Counted from the stretch's first letter, positions 8,279 through 17,780 are shown. The stretch is 64,000 nucleotides of DNA from Bifidobacterium primatium (GCF_002802875.1 NZ_PEBI01000004.1:124001-188000), one strand, 5' to 3'. Notes: generated by a model not told the origin, from the letters alone. Program-made: numbers and translations.

Positions 8279-10183
8279 ACGACGCTGCTTGGCACGCCAC
8301 TTGTACCATTCGTCGCGGCTGAGGATGATCTTGCGCACGCGGATGGATTCGGGGGTGACCTCGACGCACTCGTCCTCGTTGGCGAAGTCCAGGGACTCCT
8401 CGAGGCTCATCTTGATCGGCGGGGTGAGGGTCTCGAGCACGTCGGCGGTGGCGGAGCGCATGTTGGTCATGTGCTTGGCCAGCGTGATGTTCACGTCGAG
8501 CTCATCGGGCTTGTTGTTGATGCCGACGACCTGGCCCTCATACACCGGGGACTGCGGTTCGACGAAGAAGTTGCCGCGGGCCTGCAGACGCTGCATGGCA
8601 TACGGGGTGGCGACGCCCTGACGGTCGGAGACCATGGAGCCGTTCTGGCGGATGGTGATCTCGCCGGCCCACGGGGCATATCCGGCGGAGATGGAGGATG
8701 CGATGCCGGTGCCGCGGGTGGCGCTCAGCAGCGCGGTGCGGAATCCGATGAGGCCGCGGGACGGCACGGTGAACTGCAGACGCACCCAGCCGGAGCCGTG
8801 GTTGGTCATGTTGTCCATGCGGCCCTTGCGGTCGGCCATGAGCTGGGTGACGGCGCCCATGTATTCCTCGGGCACGTCGATGGTGGTGTTCTCCATCGGC
8901 TCGTTGACCTTGCCGTCGATGGTCTTGGTGACCACCTGCGGACGGCCGACGGTCAGCTCGTAGCCTTCGCGGCGCATCTGCTCGGCGAGCACGGCCAGCG
9001 CCAGCTCGCCACGACCCTGGACCTCCCAGGCGTCCGGACGCTCGGTGGGCAGCACCTTGATGGACACGTTGCCGATGAGCTCGCGGTCGAGGCGGTCCTT
9101 GATCATGCGGGCGGTGAGCTTGTGGTCCTTGCCTTCGGTGCCGGCCAGCGGCGAGTCGTTGACGCCGAAGGTCATGGAGATGGCCGGGTCGTCCACGTGG
9201 ATGAGCGGCAGCGGCTTCGGGTCGTTGGGGTCGACGATGGTCTCGCCGATCATGATGTCGTTCACGCCGGCGACGGCCACGATGTCGCCGGGGCCCGCCT
9301 CCTCGACCGGCTGGCGGTCGAGGCCCTGGGTGCGCAGCAGCTCGGAGACGCGGAAGTTCTCGATGGAGCCGTCCACACGGGACAGGCCGTAGGTGGCGCC
9401 CTTCTTCAGGGTGCCGTTGTAGATGCGGACCAGACCGAGTCGGCCGAGGAAGTCGGAGGAGTCGATGTTGGCCACATGCGCCTGCAGCGGGGCGCCTTCC
9501 TCGTATTCGGGGGCGGGGATGTTGGAGATGATGGCTTCGAACAGCGGCTCGAGGTTGTCGTTGTCGGGCAGACCGCCGTCGGCGGGCTGGTCGGTGGAGG
9601 CGTAGCCGGCCTTGGCGGCGCAGTAGATCACCGGCATTTCGAGCAGCTGGTCGAGATCGAGGTCGATACCCTCGTGCTGCACGTCGTCGGCGAGGCCGAG
9701 CAGCAGGTCGGAGGTCTCGCCGACGACCTCTTCGATACGGGCGTCGGGGCGGTCCACCTTGTTCACGCACAGGATGACCGGCAGCTTGGCCTCGAGGGCC
9801 TTGCGCAGCACGAAGCGGGTCTGCGGCAGCGGGCCCTCGGAGGCGTCCACGAGCAGGACGACGCCGTCGACCATGGAGATGCCGCGCTCCACCTCGCCGC
9901 CGAAGTCGGCGTGGCCGGGGGTGTCGATGATGTTGAGGGTGATGCCTTCGGGATGGCCGTACTTGGCGGCCAGCGGGCCGGTGTACTCCACGGCCGTGTT
10001 CTTGGCGAGAATGGTGATGCCCTTCTCGCGTTCCAGATCGTTGGAGTCCATCACGCGATCCGGGACTTCCTCGCGTTCGTTGAACACGTGGGACTGCTGG
10101 AGCATTGCGTTCACCAGTGTGGTCTTGCCGTGGTCGACGTGAGCCACAATCGCCACATTACGGATATCACCGCGTACCGCCAT
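8261..10183 (-). CDS. typA: Ribosome-associated GTPase TypA/BipA
   Basis: 640 residues, slightly longer than the usual 610. A translational GTPase that binds the ribosome and supports 50S assembly and stress growth. Seen: P-loop [15 protein letters not shown] (about 14-28), switch [18 protein letters not shown] specificity motif, then elongation-factor-like domains and the BipA-specific C-terminal domain ([11 protein letters not shown]). It ends in an Asn/Lys-rich tail [11 protein letters not shown] 10183 is preceded by AGAGAGG. The upstream 170 bases are AT-rich, with AATAAT as a possible -10 box. Its 3' end is duplicated downstream. Confidence 0.96.
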   Translation of the reverse strand: MAVRGDIRNVAIVAHVDHGKTTLVNAMLQQSHVFNEREEVPDRVMDSNDLEREKGITILAKNTAVEYTGPLAAKYGHPEGITLNIIDTPGHADFGGEVERGISMVDGVVLLVDASEGPLPQTRFVLRKALEAKLPVILCVNKVDRPDARIEEVVGETSDLLLGLADDVQHEGIDLDLDQLLEMPVIYCAAKAGYASTDQPADGGLPDNDNLEPLFEAIISNIPAPEYEEGAPLQAHVANIDSSDFLGRLGLVRIYNGTLKKGATYGLSRVDGSIENFRVSELLRTQGLDRQPVEEAGPGDIVAVAGVNDIMIGETIVDPNDPKPLPLIHVDDPAISMTFGVNDSPLAGTEGKDHKLTARMIKDRLDRELIGNVSIKVLPTERPDAWEVQGRGELALAVLAEQMRREGYELTVGRPQVVTKTIDGKVNEPMENTTIDVPEEYMGAVTQLMADRKGRMDNMTNHGSGWVRLQFTVPSRGLIGFRTALLSATRGTGIASSISAGYAPWAGEITIRQNGSMVSDRQGVATPYAMQRLQARGNFFVEPQSPVYEGQVVGINNKPDELDVNITLAKHMTNMRSATADVLETLTPPIKMSLEESLDFANEDECVEVTPESIRVRKIILSRDEWYKWRAKQRRQNNNK

Positions 10184-10356
10184 CGAAAACCTCTCTTAGT
10201 TGACTGTCTATTTGCGTCTCGAATGGATTATTTCGGAAAAACTGGTTCTGTCTTTATCCCTGAAATACACAAACCGCACCAATGATAGCCGTATTCCTTG
10301 ACAGCGGACCTGCCGGAAGATGCGGCGGGGCACGTCGGGGAACGGGACGGATTCGG

Positions 10357-10947
10357 CTACTGCGCCGCCTCGTCGGCCGAGCCGGGGAGGAACGGCGCCA
10401 ATGAGGGCAGCTCGTCGAGGCTGCGCAGTCCCATGTGTTCGAGGAACAGGTCGCTGGTGACCAGCAGCGCCGCATGGGTCTCGTCGTCCACGCCGCGTTC
10501 GGCGATGAGCTCCCTCATGGCGAGGGACCGGATGACGCCGTCGGAGTTCACGCCGCGGATCGCGGCCACCTGCGCGCGCGTGACCGGCTGCTGGTAGGCG
10601 ACGATGGCCAGCGTCTCCAGCGCGGCCTGCGAGAGTCTCGCCGTCTGTCCTCCGCCGAGGTAGGCCGTCACCACCGGCTCGAATTCCCTTCGGCTGGCGA
10701 ACTGCCAGCCTCGTGCGGTGTGGCGGAGTTCGAAGCCGTGCGGGGTCGTTTCGTCGTCGTAGCGGTCCTGCAGGGACTTCAGGGCGTGTTCGATGGATTC
10801 CACATCCGCGGCGAGCACCCGGGCCAGTTCGTCGGCGCCGCATGGATGGTCGGCCACCATGAGGATCGCCTCCAGGCATGCGCCCAGTCCGCCGGGGAAT
10901 CCGGCGGGGTCGAGTCGTTCGGTGTGGTGTTCTGCGGTATTGGCCAT
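10357..10947 (-). CDS. scpB: Segregation and condensation protein B
   Basis: 196 residues. Kleisin-associated subunit of the SMC-ScpAB complex. Two winged-helix domains are recognisable: CLEAILMVADHPCGADELA at the start, and the conserved LSQAALETLAIVAYQQPVTR (about 105-124) followed by IRGVNSDGVIRSL. ATG 10947 shares one base with the scpA stop (TGATG), so translation is coupled. The fourth gene of the xerD-parA-scpA-scpB run. The smc gene is 33 kb away in the same window. Confidence 0.94.
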   Translation of the reverse strand: MANTAEHHTERLDPAGFPGGLGACLEAILMVADHPCGADELARVLAADVESIEHALKSLQDRYDDETTPHGFELRHTARGWQFASRREFEPVVTAYLGGGQTARLSQAALETLAIVAYQQPVTRAQVAAIRGVNSDGVIRSLAMRELIAERGVDDETHAALLVTSDLFLEHMGLRSLDELPSLAPFLPGSADEAAQ

Positions 10948-11816
10948 CAGGCGAAATCCCCCTCGTCGATCAATGCGATGTCGTCGATCGCGGCATCGTG
11001 CCGCGACCCGTCGTGGTCGGCCCAGCGCAGGTGCAGTGCGGCATACGGCTCGTCCTGTCGGAACTGTACGACGCCGTGTTTGAAGAACGCCAGCAGCGCG
11101 AGGAACCTCGCCGCGATCTGCAGACGGGTCTCGGCATCGGCGGTGAGTTCGGCAAAGGTGAGCGATTCGCCGACGGGCAGCGAGCGGAGACGGGTGCGCA
11201 CGATCGCCGCCTGCTGTCGCAGGTCGACCAGCGGCACATGCAGCTGATGCAGCGACACCTCGCTTGCGGGCGCATTGGCCAGGGCATGCGCCGCCAGTCC
11301 TGCGAGCTGTTCGGGCGTGACGGTCCAGACGAGTTCCGGCGGTTCGGCGACGACGTCGGCGGCGCCGCCCGGATGGGGCATGCGGCCGGCGTTGTCGGCG
11401 AAACGCCGGCGGAAGTCCTCGCCGGCCTGCTTGAACGCGCGATACTGCAGCAGTCTGGCGAACAGCAGGTCGCGTTCACGCAGCGCATCCATGCCGTGAC
11501 CGTCCGGCTCGCCGTCATCGTCCGACGGCAGCAGCGCCGCACTTTTCGCCTCGATGAGCACCGAGGCCACGTCGATGAATGCGCTGGCCTCGTCCATGTT
11601 GCGCTCGAAGTCCAGGGCATCGAGATGATGCAGGAACTCCTCGGTGATGGCGGAGAGCGACACCTCGGTCAGTTCGAGGCGCTTGTTGGCCAGGAGGCCG
11701 AGGAGGACGTCGAACGGGCCCTGATACGCCTCGAGCTCGACGGTGAACCCGCCCGGCGACGCCTCGACGGCGGTCTCGGAATCCGGGACGGGCATGCGCT
11801 CAGGCGACGACACCAC
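10947..11816 (-). CDS. scpA: Segregation and condensation protein A (kleisin)
   Basis: 289 residues. Kleisin subunit that bridges SMC heads. The N-terminal signature is clear (LEAYQGPFDVLLGLL, then LELTEVSLSAITEEFL), with FIDVASVLIEAKSAALLP after it and a C-terminal winged helix containing ARFLALLAFFKHGVVQFRQ. A middle segment rich in charged residues and Ala is longer than in Bacillus ScpA. The start overlaps the parA 3' end by 17 bases. An internal ATG a few codons in is possible. Confidence 0.94.
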   Translation of the reverse strand: MVSSPERMPVPDSETAVEASPGGFTVELEAYQGPFDVLLGLLANKRLELTEVSLSAITEEFLHHLDALDFERNMDEASAFIDVASVLIEAKSAALLPSDDDGEPDGHGMDALRERDLLFARLLQYRAFKQAGEDFRRRFADNAGRMPHPGGAADVVAEPPELVWTVTPEQLAGLAAHALANAPASEVSLHQLHVPLVDLRQQAAIVRTRLRSLPVGESLTFAELTADAETRLQIAARFLALLAFFKHGVVQFRQDEPYAALHLRWADHDGSRHDAAIDDIALIDEGDFA

Positions 11817-12648
11817 GGGCGACGAGCTCGCGGGCCACCTCGCGATATTCCTTGGCGGTCTTGTGCTGCGGCGCGTACATGGTGATGGGCGCGGCGGCGA
11901 TGGTGGCGTCGGGCAGTTTGATGGAACGGGTGATGACCGTGTGGAACACCTTGTCCTGGAAGGCCTCGTAGATGCGGTCGAGTACCTCTTCGGAATGCAG
12001 GGTGCGCGTGTACATGGTCACCAATACGCCGTAGACCTCGAGCCCGGGGTTGATGCGGCTCTTGACCTTCTCGATGGACTGCATGAGCAGCGCCACGCCG
12101 CGCAGCGCGAAGAACTCGGCGGCGACGGGGATGATGACGCCGTCCGCGGCGGTCAGCGCGTTCACGGTGAGCAGGCCCAGGGAGGGCTGGCAGTCGATGA
12201 TGATGACGTCGTATTCGTCGCGCAGCGGACGCAGCACGCCGGCGAGCACCTGTTCGCGACCGACCTCGGTGACGAGCTGCACCTCCGCGGCGGACAGGTC
12301 GATGTTGGCGGGGATGATGTCGAGGTCGGGGAACCGCGTGTGGTGGATAACGGCATGGGGGTCCATCGACATGTTGAACATCGCCGTGTAGATGGTGTTG
12401 TCCACGGAGTTCGCGTTGATGCCGAGCCCGACGGAGGATGCGCCCTGCGGGTCGAAGTCCACGATGAGCACCTTGCGGCCGAAGTTCGTCAGCGCGCCGG
12501 CGATGTTGATGGATGAGGTGGTCTTGCCTACGCCGCCCTTCTGGTTGCACATGGCGATGATGGTCGCAGGTCCGTGATGGTCCAAAGCTTCTGGCGCGGG
12601 AAAGGTCTCGTAGTCGCGCCCCAACAGATCAGTAGGCATAGGCACCAT
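11800..12648 (-). CDS. parA: ParA/Soj-type chromosome partition ATPase
   Basis: 282 residues. Deviant Walker A KGGVGKTT (37-44) with the signature Lys, then FDPQGASSVGLGI and IIIDCQPSLGLLTVNAL (Walker B region). DNA-binding ParA-family ATPase of the Soj type. No parB gene or obvious parS site is next to it. It lies between xerD and scpA, a common actinobacterial order, and is probably the second ParA paralogue rather than the origin-proximal one. ATG 12648 is taken; the ATG nine bases further in is equally plausible. Confidence 0.9.
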   Translation of the reverse strand: MVPMPTDLLGRDYETFPAPEALDHHGPATIIAMCNQKGGVGKTTSSINIAGALTNFGRKVLIVDFDPQGASSVGLGINANSVDNTIYTAMFNMSMDPHAVIHHTRFPDLDIIPANIDLSAAEVQLVTEVGREQVLAGVLRPLRDEYDVIIIDCQPSLGLLTVNALTAADGVIIPVAAEFFALRGVALLMQSIEKVKSRINPGLEVYGVLVTMYTRTLHSEEVLDRIYEAFQDKVFHTVITRSIKLPDATIAAAPITMYAPQHKTAKEYREVARELVARGVVA

Positions 12649-12725
12649 GCTAACAACAGCCGTGCATCAATCATGCATTACTCGACAACATGTGGTTCGG
12701 TTACGCGACGACGCCCGGCGCGCCT

Positions 12726-13631
12726 TCATCGCGCCCTCGGATGCGAGGTGAGGTACGTCTCGATGAGCGTCTGGGGGCTCACATGCGTGTAGATCTGCGT
12801 GGTGGTCACCGAGGCGTGGCCGAGCAGCTCCTGCACGCTGCGTACGTCGGCGCCTCCCTGGATCAGGTGCGTGGCGTATGAATGCCGCAGGGTGTGCGGA
12901 TGCAGCGGACGGGTGATGCCGGCGCGTCTTCCGGCGAGCTTGACGATCTCCCATACGGATTGCCTTGACAATCGCCGCCCCCGCTTGTTGAGGAACACCG
13001 CCCGCAGCTCCGGTCCCTGTTTCGCCCGTTCCATCAATGAGGTGCGGCCGCCGGCGAGATAGTCGCGCAGGGCGGCGCACGCATAGGATCCGATGGGCAC
13101 GAGCCGCTGCTTGGATCCCTTGCCCATGAGCCGGGCGACGCGCGCCTCGAGGTCGAGGTCGGCGAGGTCGGCGCCGACGGCCTCGGAGACGCGGCATCCG
13201 GTGGCGTACATGAATTCGAGCAGCGCCTTGTCGCGAAGTCCCACGGCGTCGTCGGGCCCCTTCGGCGAGGCGGCGTCGAGAAGCGCCTTCACCTCGTCGA
13301 TGGTGAGCACGTCGGGCAGGGTGTCGAGGCTTTTCGGCGCCTTGACGCCTTCGGAGACGTCGGCCGGCGCCTTGCCCTCGGCCACGATGAACCGGTGCAG
13401 CTCGTGCACGGCCGCGAGGCGGCGTGCACGGCTTCGCGCGCTTTCGTCGGCGAGGGATGCGATGAATCCCTCGACGTGGCCGCGGGTGATGGCGGCGGGC
13501 GCGCCTACGCCGTTCTTCGCCAGCCAGGCCGTGTATCGTCCGAGGTCGGAGCGGTATGCGGCGATGGTGGACTTCGCCAGTCCCCGTTCCACGTCGATGT
13601 AGGCCAGGAACCGTTCGACGAGCTCATCCAT
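12726..13631 (-). CDS. xerD: Tyrosine recombinase XerD
   Basis: 301 residues from ATG 13631. Resolves chromosome dimers at dif together with XerC. N-terminal core-binding domain FLAYIDVERGLAKSTIAAY, then catalytic residues in ATGCRVSEAVGADL (Arg), HTLRHSYATHL (His, Arg), LGHASVTTTQIYTH (His and nucleophile Tyr). GTG 13640, three codons earlier, is an alternative start with TACGAT just upstream, which could give a leaderless message. A long open frame extends across the rplT terminator but is not coding there. XerD rather than XerC is inferred from context with scpAB. Confidence 0.9.
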   Translation of the reverse strand: MDELVERFLAYIDVERGLAKSTIAAYRSDLGRYTAWLAKNGVGAPAAITRGHVEGFIASLADESARSRARRLAAVHELHRFIVAEGKAPADVSEGVKAPKSLDTLPDVLTIDEVKALLDAASPKGPDDAVGLRDKALLEFMYATGCRVSEAVGADLADLDLEARVARLMGKGSKQRLVPIGSYACAALRDYLAGGRTSLMERAKQGPELRAVFLNKRGRRLSRQSVWEIVKLAGRRAGITRPLHPHTLRHSYATHLIQGGADVRSVQELLGHASVTTTQIYTHVSPQTLIETYLTSHPRAR

Positions 13632-13696
13632 ATCGTTCACATCAGGCAATCGTACCCGACTCCCCCTCGTCGTCGCGTTTTCGATGCGCGAATGAG

Positions 13697-13737
13697 AAAG
13701 GCCGTGGTCCGTACGGATGGTACGGACCACGGCCTTT
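13697..13737 (-). terminator. Strong terminator of the infC-rpmI-rplT operon
   Basis: Perfect 18-base stem AAAGGCCGTGGTCCGTAC with its complement, loop GGATG, immediately after the rplT stop. It also isolates xerD from the ribosomal operon. Confidence 0.9.
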
Positions 13738-13753
13738 TCGAAAAGGTTCGCTA

Positions 13754-14137
13754 TCAGGCGTTGGCCGGAGCGTTCACGTCCTCGGGGAGGGCGGCCTTGG
13801 CGGCCTCCACGATGGTCTTGAACGTGTCGGGATCGGAGACGGCGATCTCGGCGAGGGCGCGACGGTCCAGGTCGATGTCGGCGAGGCGCAGGCCCTGGAT
13901 GAAGCGGTTGTAGGTGATGCCTTCGGCGCGGACGGCGGCGTTGATGCGCTGGATCCACAGCTTGCGGAAGTCACCCTTGCGAGCCTTGCGGTCGCGGAAG
14001 TTGTAGTTGAAGGAGTGCAGCAGCTGCTCCTTGGCCTTGCGGTACAGGCGGGAGCGCTGGCCGCGGTAGCCCGAAGCCCTTTCGAGAACGACGCGACGCT
14101 TCTTGTGGGCGTTGACTGCGCGCTTTACACGTGCCAT
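13754..14137 (-). CDS. rplT: 50S ribosomal protein L20
   Basis: 127 residues, slightly longer than the usual 117-119 because of an Ala/Asn-rich C-terminal tail. Basic N-terminus [15 protein letters not shown], then the conserved [20 protein letters not shown] and [12 protein letters not shown]. Binds 23S rRNA early in 50S assembly and in several bacteria represses its own operon. Last gene of infC-rpmI-rplT, 50 bases after rpmI. Confidence 0.97.
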   Translation of the reverse strand: MARVKRAVNAHKKRRVVLERASGYRGQRSRLYRKAKEQLLHSFNYNFRDRKARKGDFRKLWIQRINAAVRAEGITYNRFIQGLRLADIDLDRRALAEIAVSDPDTFKTIVEAAKAALPEDVNAPANA

Positions 14138-14187
14138 ATGGTATTCCTCAGCTTTCTAATACGTCTTGTATGCGTTCAGACCACGGA

Positions 14188-14382
14188 TCAGTGGTTGAGC
14201 ATGTTCTTCAGGTTCGCGGTCTGGGCCTTGGCGAGGGCCTTGTCGGCCTTCAGGGCGCGGCGCACGCGAGCGGACTTGTGCTCGAGGTTGTGGCGCATGG
14301 AGCTGCCAGCGTGCATCAGCTTGCCCGTGCCGGTGACGCGGACGCGCTTGGATGCAGCGGAGTTACTTTTCATCTTCGGCAT
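14188..14382 (-). CDS. rpmI: 50S ribosomal protein L35
   Basis: 64 residues, the standard length. [20 protein letters not shown] matches the family start, and the middle has [15 protein letters not shown] 14382 lies inside the end of infC, a 20-base overlap, and its AAGGAGG ribosome-binding site is infC coding sequence, so the two are translationally linked. Confidence 0.97.
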   Translation of the reverse strand: MPKMKSNSAASKRVRVTGTGKLMHAGSSMRHNLEHKSARVRRALKADKALAKAQTANLKNMLNH

Positions 14383-15070
14383 TGCTGCCCTCCTTATGAG
14401 TGGTGTTCTTCGGGGAAGAGTTCTTCAGCTCGGCGCTGGCTTCGGCTGCGGCCTCGGCCTGTGCCTCCTTCTTGGCGGCCAGGCGTGCGGCCTGGCGGGC
14501 CTGACGCTCGGCGCGGGCGGAGGCGCCACGACGACGCTGCTCGGACTGGGTGTGCACCTTCTTGCCCTTCGGGGCCAGCACCATGATGATGTTGCGGCCG
14601 TCCTGACGGGGCTGGGATTCGATGGTGCCCAGCTCGGAGACCTCGTCGGCAAGGCGACGCAGCAGTTCGACGCCGCCGATGGGGCGGGACTGCTCGCGGC
14701 CACGCAGCATGATGGTGACCTTCACCTTGTCGCCGCCGGAGAGGAAGCGCTCCACATGACCCTTCTTGACGTCGAAGTCATGGTCGTCGATCTTCAGGCG
14801 GAAACGAATCTCCTTGATCTCGGCGGTGCTCTGGTTACGACGGGCCTCGCGCGCCTTGATCTTCTCGTTGTACTTGTACTTGCCGTAGTCAATAAGCTTG
14901 GCCACCGGCGGCTTGGCGTTCGGCGCCACCTCGACGAGGTCGAGGCTGGCCTCACGCGCCAGATTCAGCGCGACCGAGGTTGCGATGACGCCCACCTGCT
15001 CGCCCTTCGGGCCGATCAGGCGTACTTGCGGTACGCGAATCTCTTCGTTGATACGTGGTTCGGCGCTAAT
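14363..15070 (-). CDS. infC: Translation initiation factor IF-3 with a probable ATT start codon
   Basis: 235 residues if started at ATT 15070. The open frame contains [20 protein letters not shown] upstream of the first ATG/GTG-type codons, and this segment is a conserved IF-3 N-terminus, so the start must be near 15070. GGAG lies five bases before ATT, ideal spacing, and no ATG, GTG or TTG is available in that window. An AUU start is known for E. coli infC, where IF-3 itself discriminates against it and thereby autoregulates. The protein then shows [20 protein letters not shown] and [17 protein letters not shown] Lys/Ala/Glu-rich tail of about 50 residues extends past the usual end. Confidence 0.93.
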   Translation of the reverse strand: MSAEPRINEEIRVPQVRLIGPKGEQVGVIATSVALNLAREASLDLVEVAPNAKPPVAKLIDYGKYKYNEKIKAREARRNQSTAEIKEIRFRLKIDDHDFDVKKGHVERFLSGGDKVKVTIMLRGREQSRPIGGVELLRRLADEVSELGTIESQPRQDGRNIIMVLAPKGKKVHTQSEQRRRGASARAERQARQAARLAAKKEAQAEAAAEASAELKNSSPKNTTHKEGSNAEDEK

Positions 15071-15300
15071 GATGACTCCATTCCCTATTGCCCGGCGAAA
15101 TCCTATCTGCGTCCGAAACTACAGCGCGCATGCAAAACATGCCTGGGGAATGTCGAAGGCCACGAGGAGCCGTCAAACGAATTCCATGGGAGCTTCCGCT
15201 CCCTCATACGAGATGCGTCTCGTAAGGCTGTATGCCTTGGACCCGAGGCCATGAAAGGCTTCCAGGTGGGATTTCTCCACTTTCTTGATTACTCAAGCCT
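15071..15300 (-). promoter_or_regulatory. Structured leader of the infC-rpmI-rplT operon
   Basis: About 230 bases lie between the promoter and the infC start, with no credible open frame. It contains two perfect hairpins close together: TACGAGA/TCTCGTA (15207-15224) and GGGAGC/GCTCCC (15188-15203). A further pairing GCCTT/AAGGC lies further upstream in the transcript. Such a leader suits L20 or IF-3 autoregulation or attenuation. No typical L20-mimic pseudoknot was proven by eye. Confidence 0.55.
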
Positions 15301-15305
15301 TGAAG

Positions 15306-15333
15306 ATAATACCACAGTTTTTCCGGCGCGCAA
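15306..15333 (-). promoter_or_regulatory. Promoter of infC-rpmI-rplT
   Basis: On the minus strand TTGCGC (15333-15328), a 16-base spacer and TATTAT (15311-15306). It lies about 236 bases before the infC start, defining the long leader. Confidence 0.7.
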
Positions 15334-15414
15334 CCGGCGTGGCGCGCCGGTATGGCGCACCTGCAGACGCGGCATGGCCTCATGACATGTGTCGAACCGG
15401 CACGACGTCGGCGG

Positions 15415-17184
15415 CTACCGCACGGCCTTGAGCAGTCCCCGGATGCCCTGCTCCCTGAGGATCGTGCGGTATGGGCCGGCCTGTTCGGCGATGAGCTGGT
15501 CGATGGCCTTCATGCCGAGCAGTTCGACGGGCGCATGGTCGTCGGTGAGGATGAGCGACTGGTCGCCGGAACCGGGCGAGGGGTCGCGTACGGCCTTCAT
15601 CCGGCCTGCGACCTCGCCCATGTATGCGGCGAGGTCCTGGTCGCCGGTGCGTCGCAGCGTCGTCTCGACCAGCGATTCGGCCGTCGTGTCGCGCAGCATC
15701 GTGCTGGTCACCGGCTCGCCGACCGTGTCGATGCCGCCGGTCCGGCGCCACGAGTCGTCGCATGGCGTCACCGGATCGGCGAGCCTCTTCGACTCCTTCC
15801 CGGTGGGCGCCTTGGCGAACAGCTCGCGGTTCGTGGTGCCGGGCACGTCGGCGGTATACGTGGTGCCCACGCGGCACGCTCCGTTGAACACGTTGGCGAT
15901 CGTCGTCTGCAACGCCTCGTTGATGGAGCCCTGACCGTCGGAGATCATGTTCATGTTGACGACCATCACGCCGCCGGGGTTGAGATGCCTGCGCACCATG
16001 GAGAAGAACTCGTCGGAGCTCATCTGGAACGGGATGGTGATGTCCTGGTACGCGTCGACCATGATGACGTCATACTTGTCCCGGCTGGCGGCGAGCCATG
16101 CGCGGCCGTCGTAGGTGCTTACGGGAATGTCGGACGGCTCGTCGAAGTACTCCCCCGCCAATCGGGTGATCCCGCCGTCGATCTCCACGCCCTGTATGCG
16201 CATCTTCGGGTAATAGCGTTTGAGCTGGCGGGCATAGGTGCCGGTGCCCATGCCGAGGATCAGCGCCGAGTCCGCGTGGTCGGCGAGCGCGGGGGCCGCG
16301 AGCGCGGTGTCGTAGTACATGCCGGTGAGCCCGTCGGATTTCATGGTGACGGACTGCACGCCGAACAATACGTTGGTGGAGAGTATGGTCCGGTCGGCGA
16401 GGTTCTTGACCTGCAGGTAGTTGTAGATGGATTCCCCCTCGTAGGCGAGGGTGGCCTTGTTCTCCCAGAACGCGAATCCGGTGAGCGGCGAGACGATGGC
16501 GCTGCCGACGAACACGACGACGGAGACGGCCGAGGCGACGAGCCGCGTCCGTGCGCTGATGAAGTAGACCAGGGGCAGCACGAGCAGCATGCCGGCGAAG
16601 ATGAGGAAGGTCACGAACGTGCCGGCTGCGGGGATGGTGACGAACGTGGGCAGGAACGTGCCGAGTATGGAGCCGACGGTGTTGCAGGCGGAGAGCCGGC
16701 CGACCACGGACGCGTTGTCGTCGAGCGAGTCGGTGGCGAATTTGTTGAGTCCGGGCGTGACGGTGCCGAGCAGGAACAGCGGCGGCACGAAGATGAGCAT
16801 GCAGCTGATGAACGCGGCGATGATCAGGAAGTTCGTGGAGACGGTGACGATGAGCAGTCCGGAGACCAGCAGGATGATGTATTTTCCGGCCAGCGGGATG
16901 AGCGATATCCATACGGCGGCGATCAGGATGCGCCGGTACAGGCGGTCGGGGTCGGGGTTGCGGTCGGCCCATCGTCCGCCGAACACGGCGCCCAGTGCGA
17001 GGGCGATCATGATGGTGCCGATGATGATGGTCCATACGATCTGGGAGCTGGAGAAGTACGGCGCGAGCAGACGTGATGCGCCGAGCTCGGCCGCCATGAC
17101 AGCCATGCCGGAGAAGAACTCCGTGATGTAGAGGAACACCTTGGACCGCAGTATCGGTCGTTCCCTGGCTTCCGTCTTTCTCAT
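15415..17184 (-). CDS. Membrane-anchored spermidine-synthase-like methyltransferase-fold protein
   Basis: 589 residues from ATG 17184, which has AAAGGCGG upstream; ATG 17199 is the longer option. The N-terminal 250 residues contain about seven hydrophobic segments of MFS-like type. The C-terminal half is a spermidine-synthase/SAM-methyltransferase fold: LILGMGTGTYARQL, VEIDGGITRLAGEYF, YDGRAWL and VDAYQDITIPF. The usual DSTDP-type active-site loop of true aminopropyltransferases is replaced by DAYQD, so polyamine synthesis is doubtful. Actinobacterial fused proteins of this type have no settled function. The downstream gene on this strand is infC's operon, separated by its promoter region. 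Confidence 0.8.
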   Translation of the reverse strand: MRKTEARERPILRSKVFLYITEFFSGMAVMAAELGASRLLAPYFSSSQIVWTIIIGTIMIALALGAVFGGRWADRNPDPDRLYRRILIAAVWISLIPLAGKYIILLVSGLLIVTVSTNFLIIAAFISCMLIFVPPLFLLGTVTPGLNKFATDSLDDNASVVGRLSACNTVGSILGTFLPTFVTIPAAGTFVTFLIFAGMLLVLPLVYFISARTRLVASAVSVVVFVGSAIVSPLTGFAFWENKATLAYEGESIYNYLQVKNLADRTILSTNVLFGVQSVTMKSDGLTGMYYDTALAAPALADHADSALILGMGTGTYARQLKRYYPKMRIQGVEIDGGITRLAGEYFDEPSDIPVSTYDGRAWLAASRDKYDVIMVDAYQDITIPFQMSSDEFFSMVRRHLNPGGVMVVNMNMISDGQGSINEALQTTIANVFNGACRVGTTYTADVPGTTNRELFAKAPTGKESKRLADPVTPCDDSWRRTGGIDTVGEPVTSTMLRDTTAESLVETTLRRTGDQDLAAYMGEVAGRMKAVRDPSPGSGDQSLILTDDHAPVELLGMKAIDQLIAEQAGPYRTILREQGIRGLLKAVR

Positions 17185-17326
17185 GCCGCCGCCTTTCATC
17201 CGTATCGCCGTCTGTGTTCCGTCCGGGTTCGTCTTCGCCCATTATGCCGCCGGCGTGCGGATCCGTCATGCGTTTCGCCCCTAGAATGAGATGTGAGTGT
17301 TCCATCGACGACGAAGGAGAACCATC

Positions 17327-17680
17327 ATGATCGACCATCTGACCATCAAGGCGAAGGATTTCGAGAAGGAGGCGGCGTTCTACGAGGCCGCATTGGCGCC
17401 GCTCGGCTATGAGAAGGGCGTGGAGTTCCCCGGCGCCGTGCAGTTCGCCGCCGCGGATGGGTCGAGCGTGTGGGTGAGCCGGGCGGACGGCGATGTGACG
17501 CCCGTGCATGTGGCGTTCACCGGCGACGAGGATGCGATCGCCGCGTTCCACAGGGCCGGTCTCGAGGCCGGCGGCACCGACAACGGCGCGCCGGGGCCGC
17601 GCCCGAACTATGGTCCGACGTATTACGCGGCGTTCGTGCATGACCCCGAAGGCAACAACATCGAGGCCTGCAGGCACTGA
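17327..17680 (+). CDS. Glyoxalase/bleomycin-resistance superfamily (VOC) protein
   Basis: 117 residues. Single VOC unit: MIDHLTIKAKDFEKEAAFYE at the start, and YYAAFVHDPEGNNIEA at the end with the metal-ligand Glu. The His near the N-terminus (H4) and the Glu are consistent with a metal site. ATG 17327 follows AAGGAG; the open frame begins ten codons earlier without a site. Substrate unknown. Monocistronic, closed by a strong bidirectional hairpin. Confidence 0.85.
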   Translation: MIDHLTIKAKDFEKEAAFYEAALAPLGYEKGVEFPGAVQFAAADGSSVWVSRADGDVTPVHVAFTGDEDAIAAFHRAGLEAGGTDNGAPGPRPNYGPTYYAAFVHDPEGNNIEACRH

Positions 17681-17744
17681 TGCCGTCGATGGACGATGCA
17701 TCGGGCCGTCTCCGCGGCCGGTGCGGCATGAACGCATGATAGAT

Positions 17745-17780
17745 ATGGGCGGCTCCCCGTTTCCGAGGGGAGCCGCCCAT
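17745..17780. terminator. Bidirectional terminator between the VOC gene and the HAD gene
   Basis: Perfect 14-base stem ATGGGCGGCTCCCC with its complement around an eight-base loop, placed between two convergent genes. Confidence 0.85.

Noticed and set aside
12726-13958. A longer XerD reading through to 13958
   Set aside because: The extra part crosses the rplT terminator and the rplT 3' end in another frame; recombinase homology starts at about 13631.
15415-17184. Calling this gene speE (true spermidine synthase)
   Set aside because: The catalytic loop differs and a large membrane domain is fused; no decarboxylated-SAM or putrescine genes are near.
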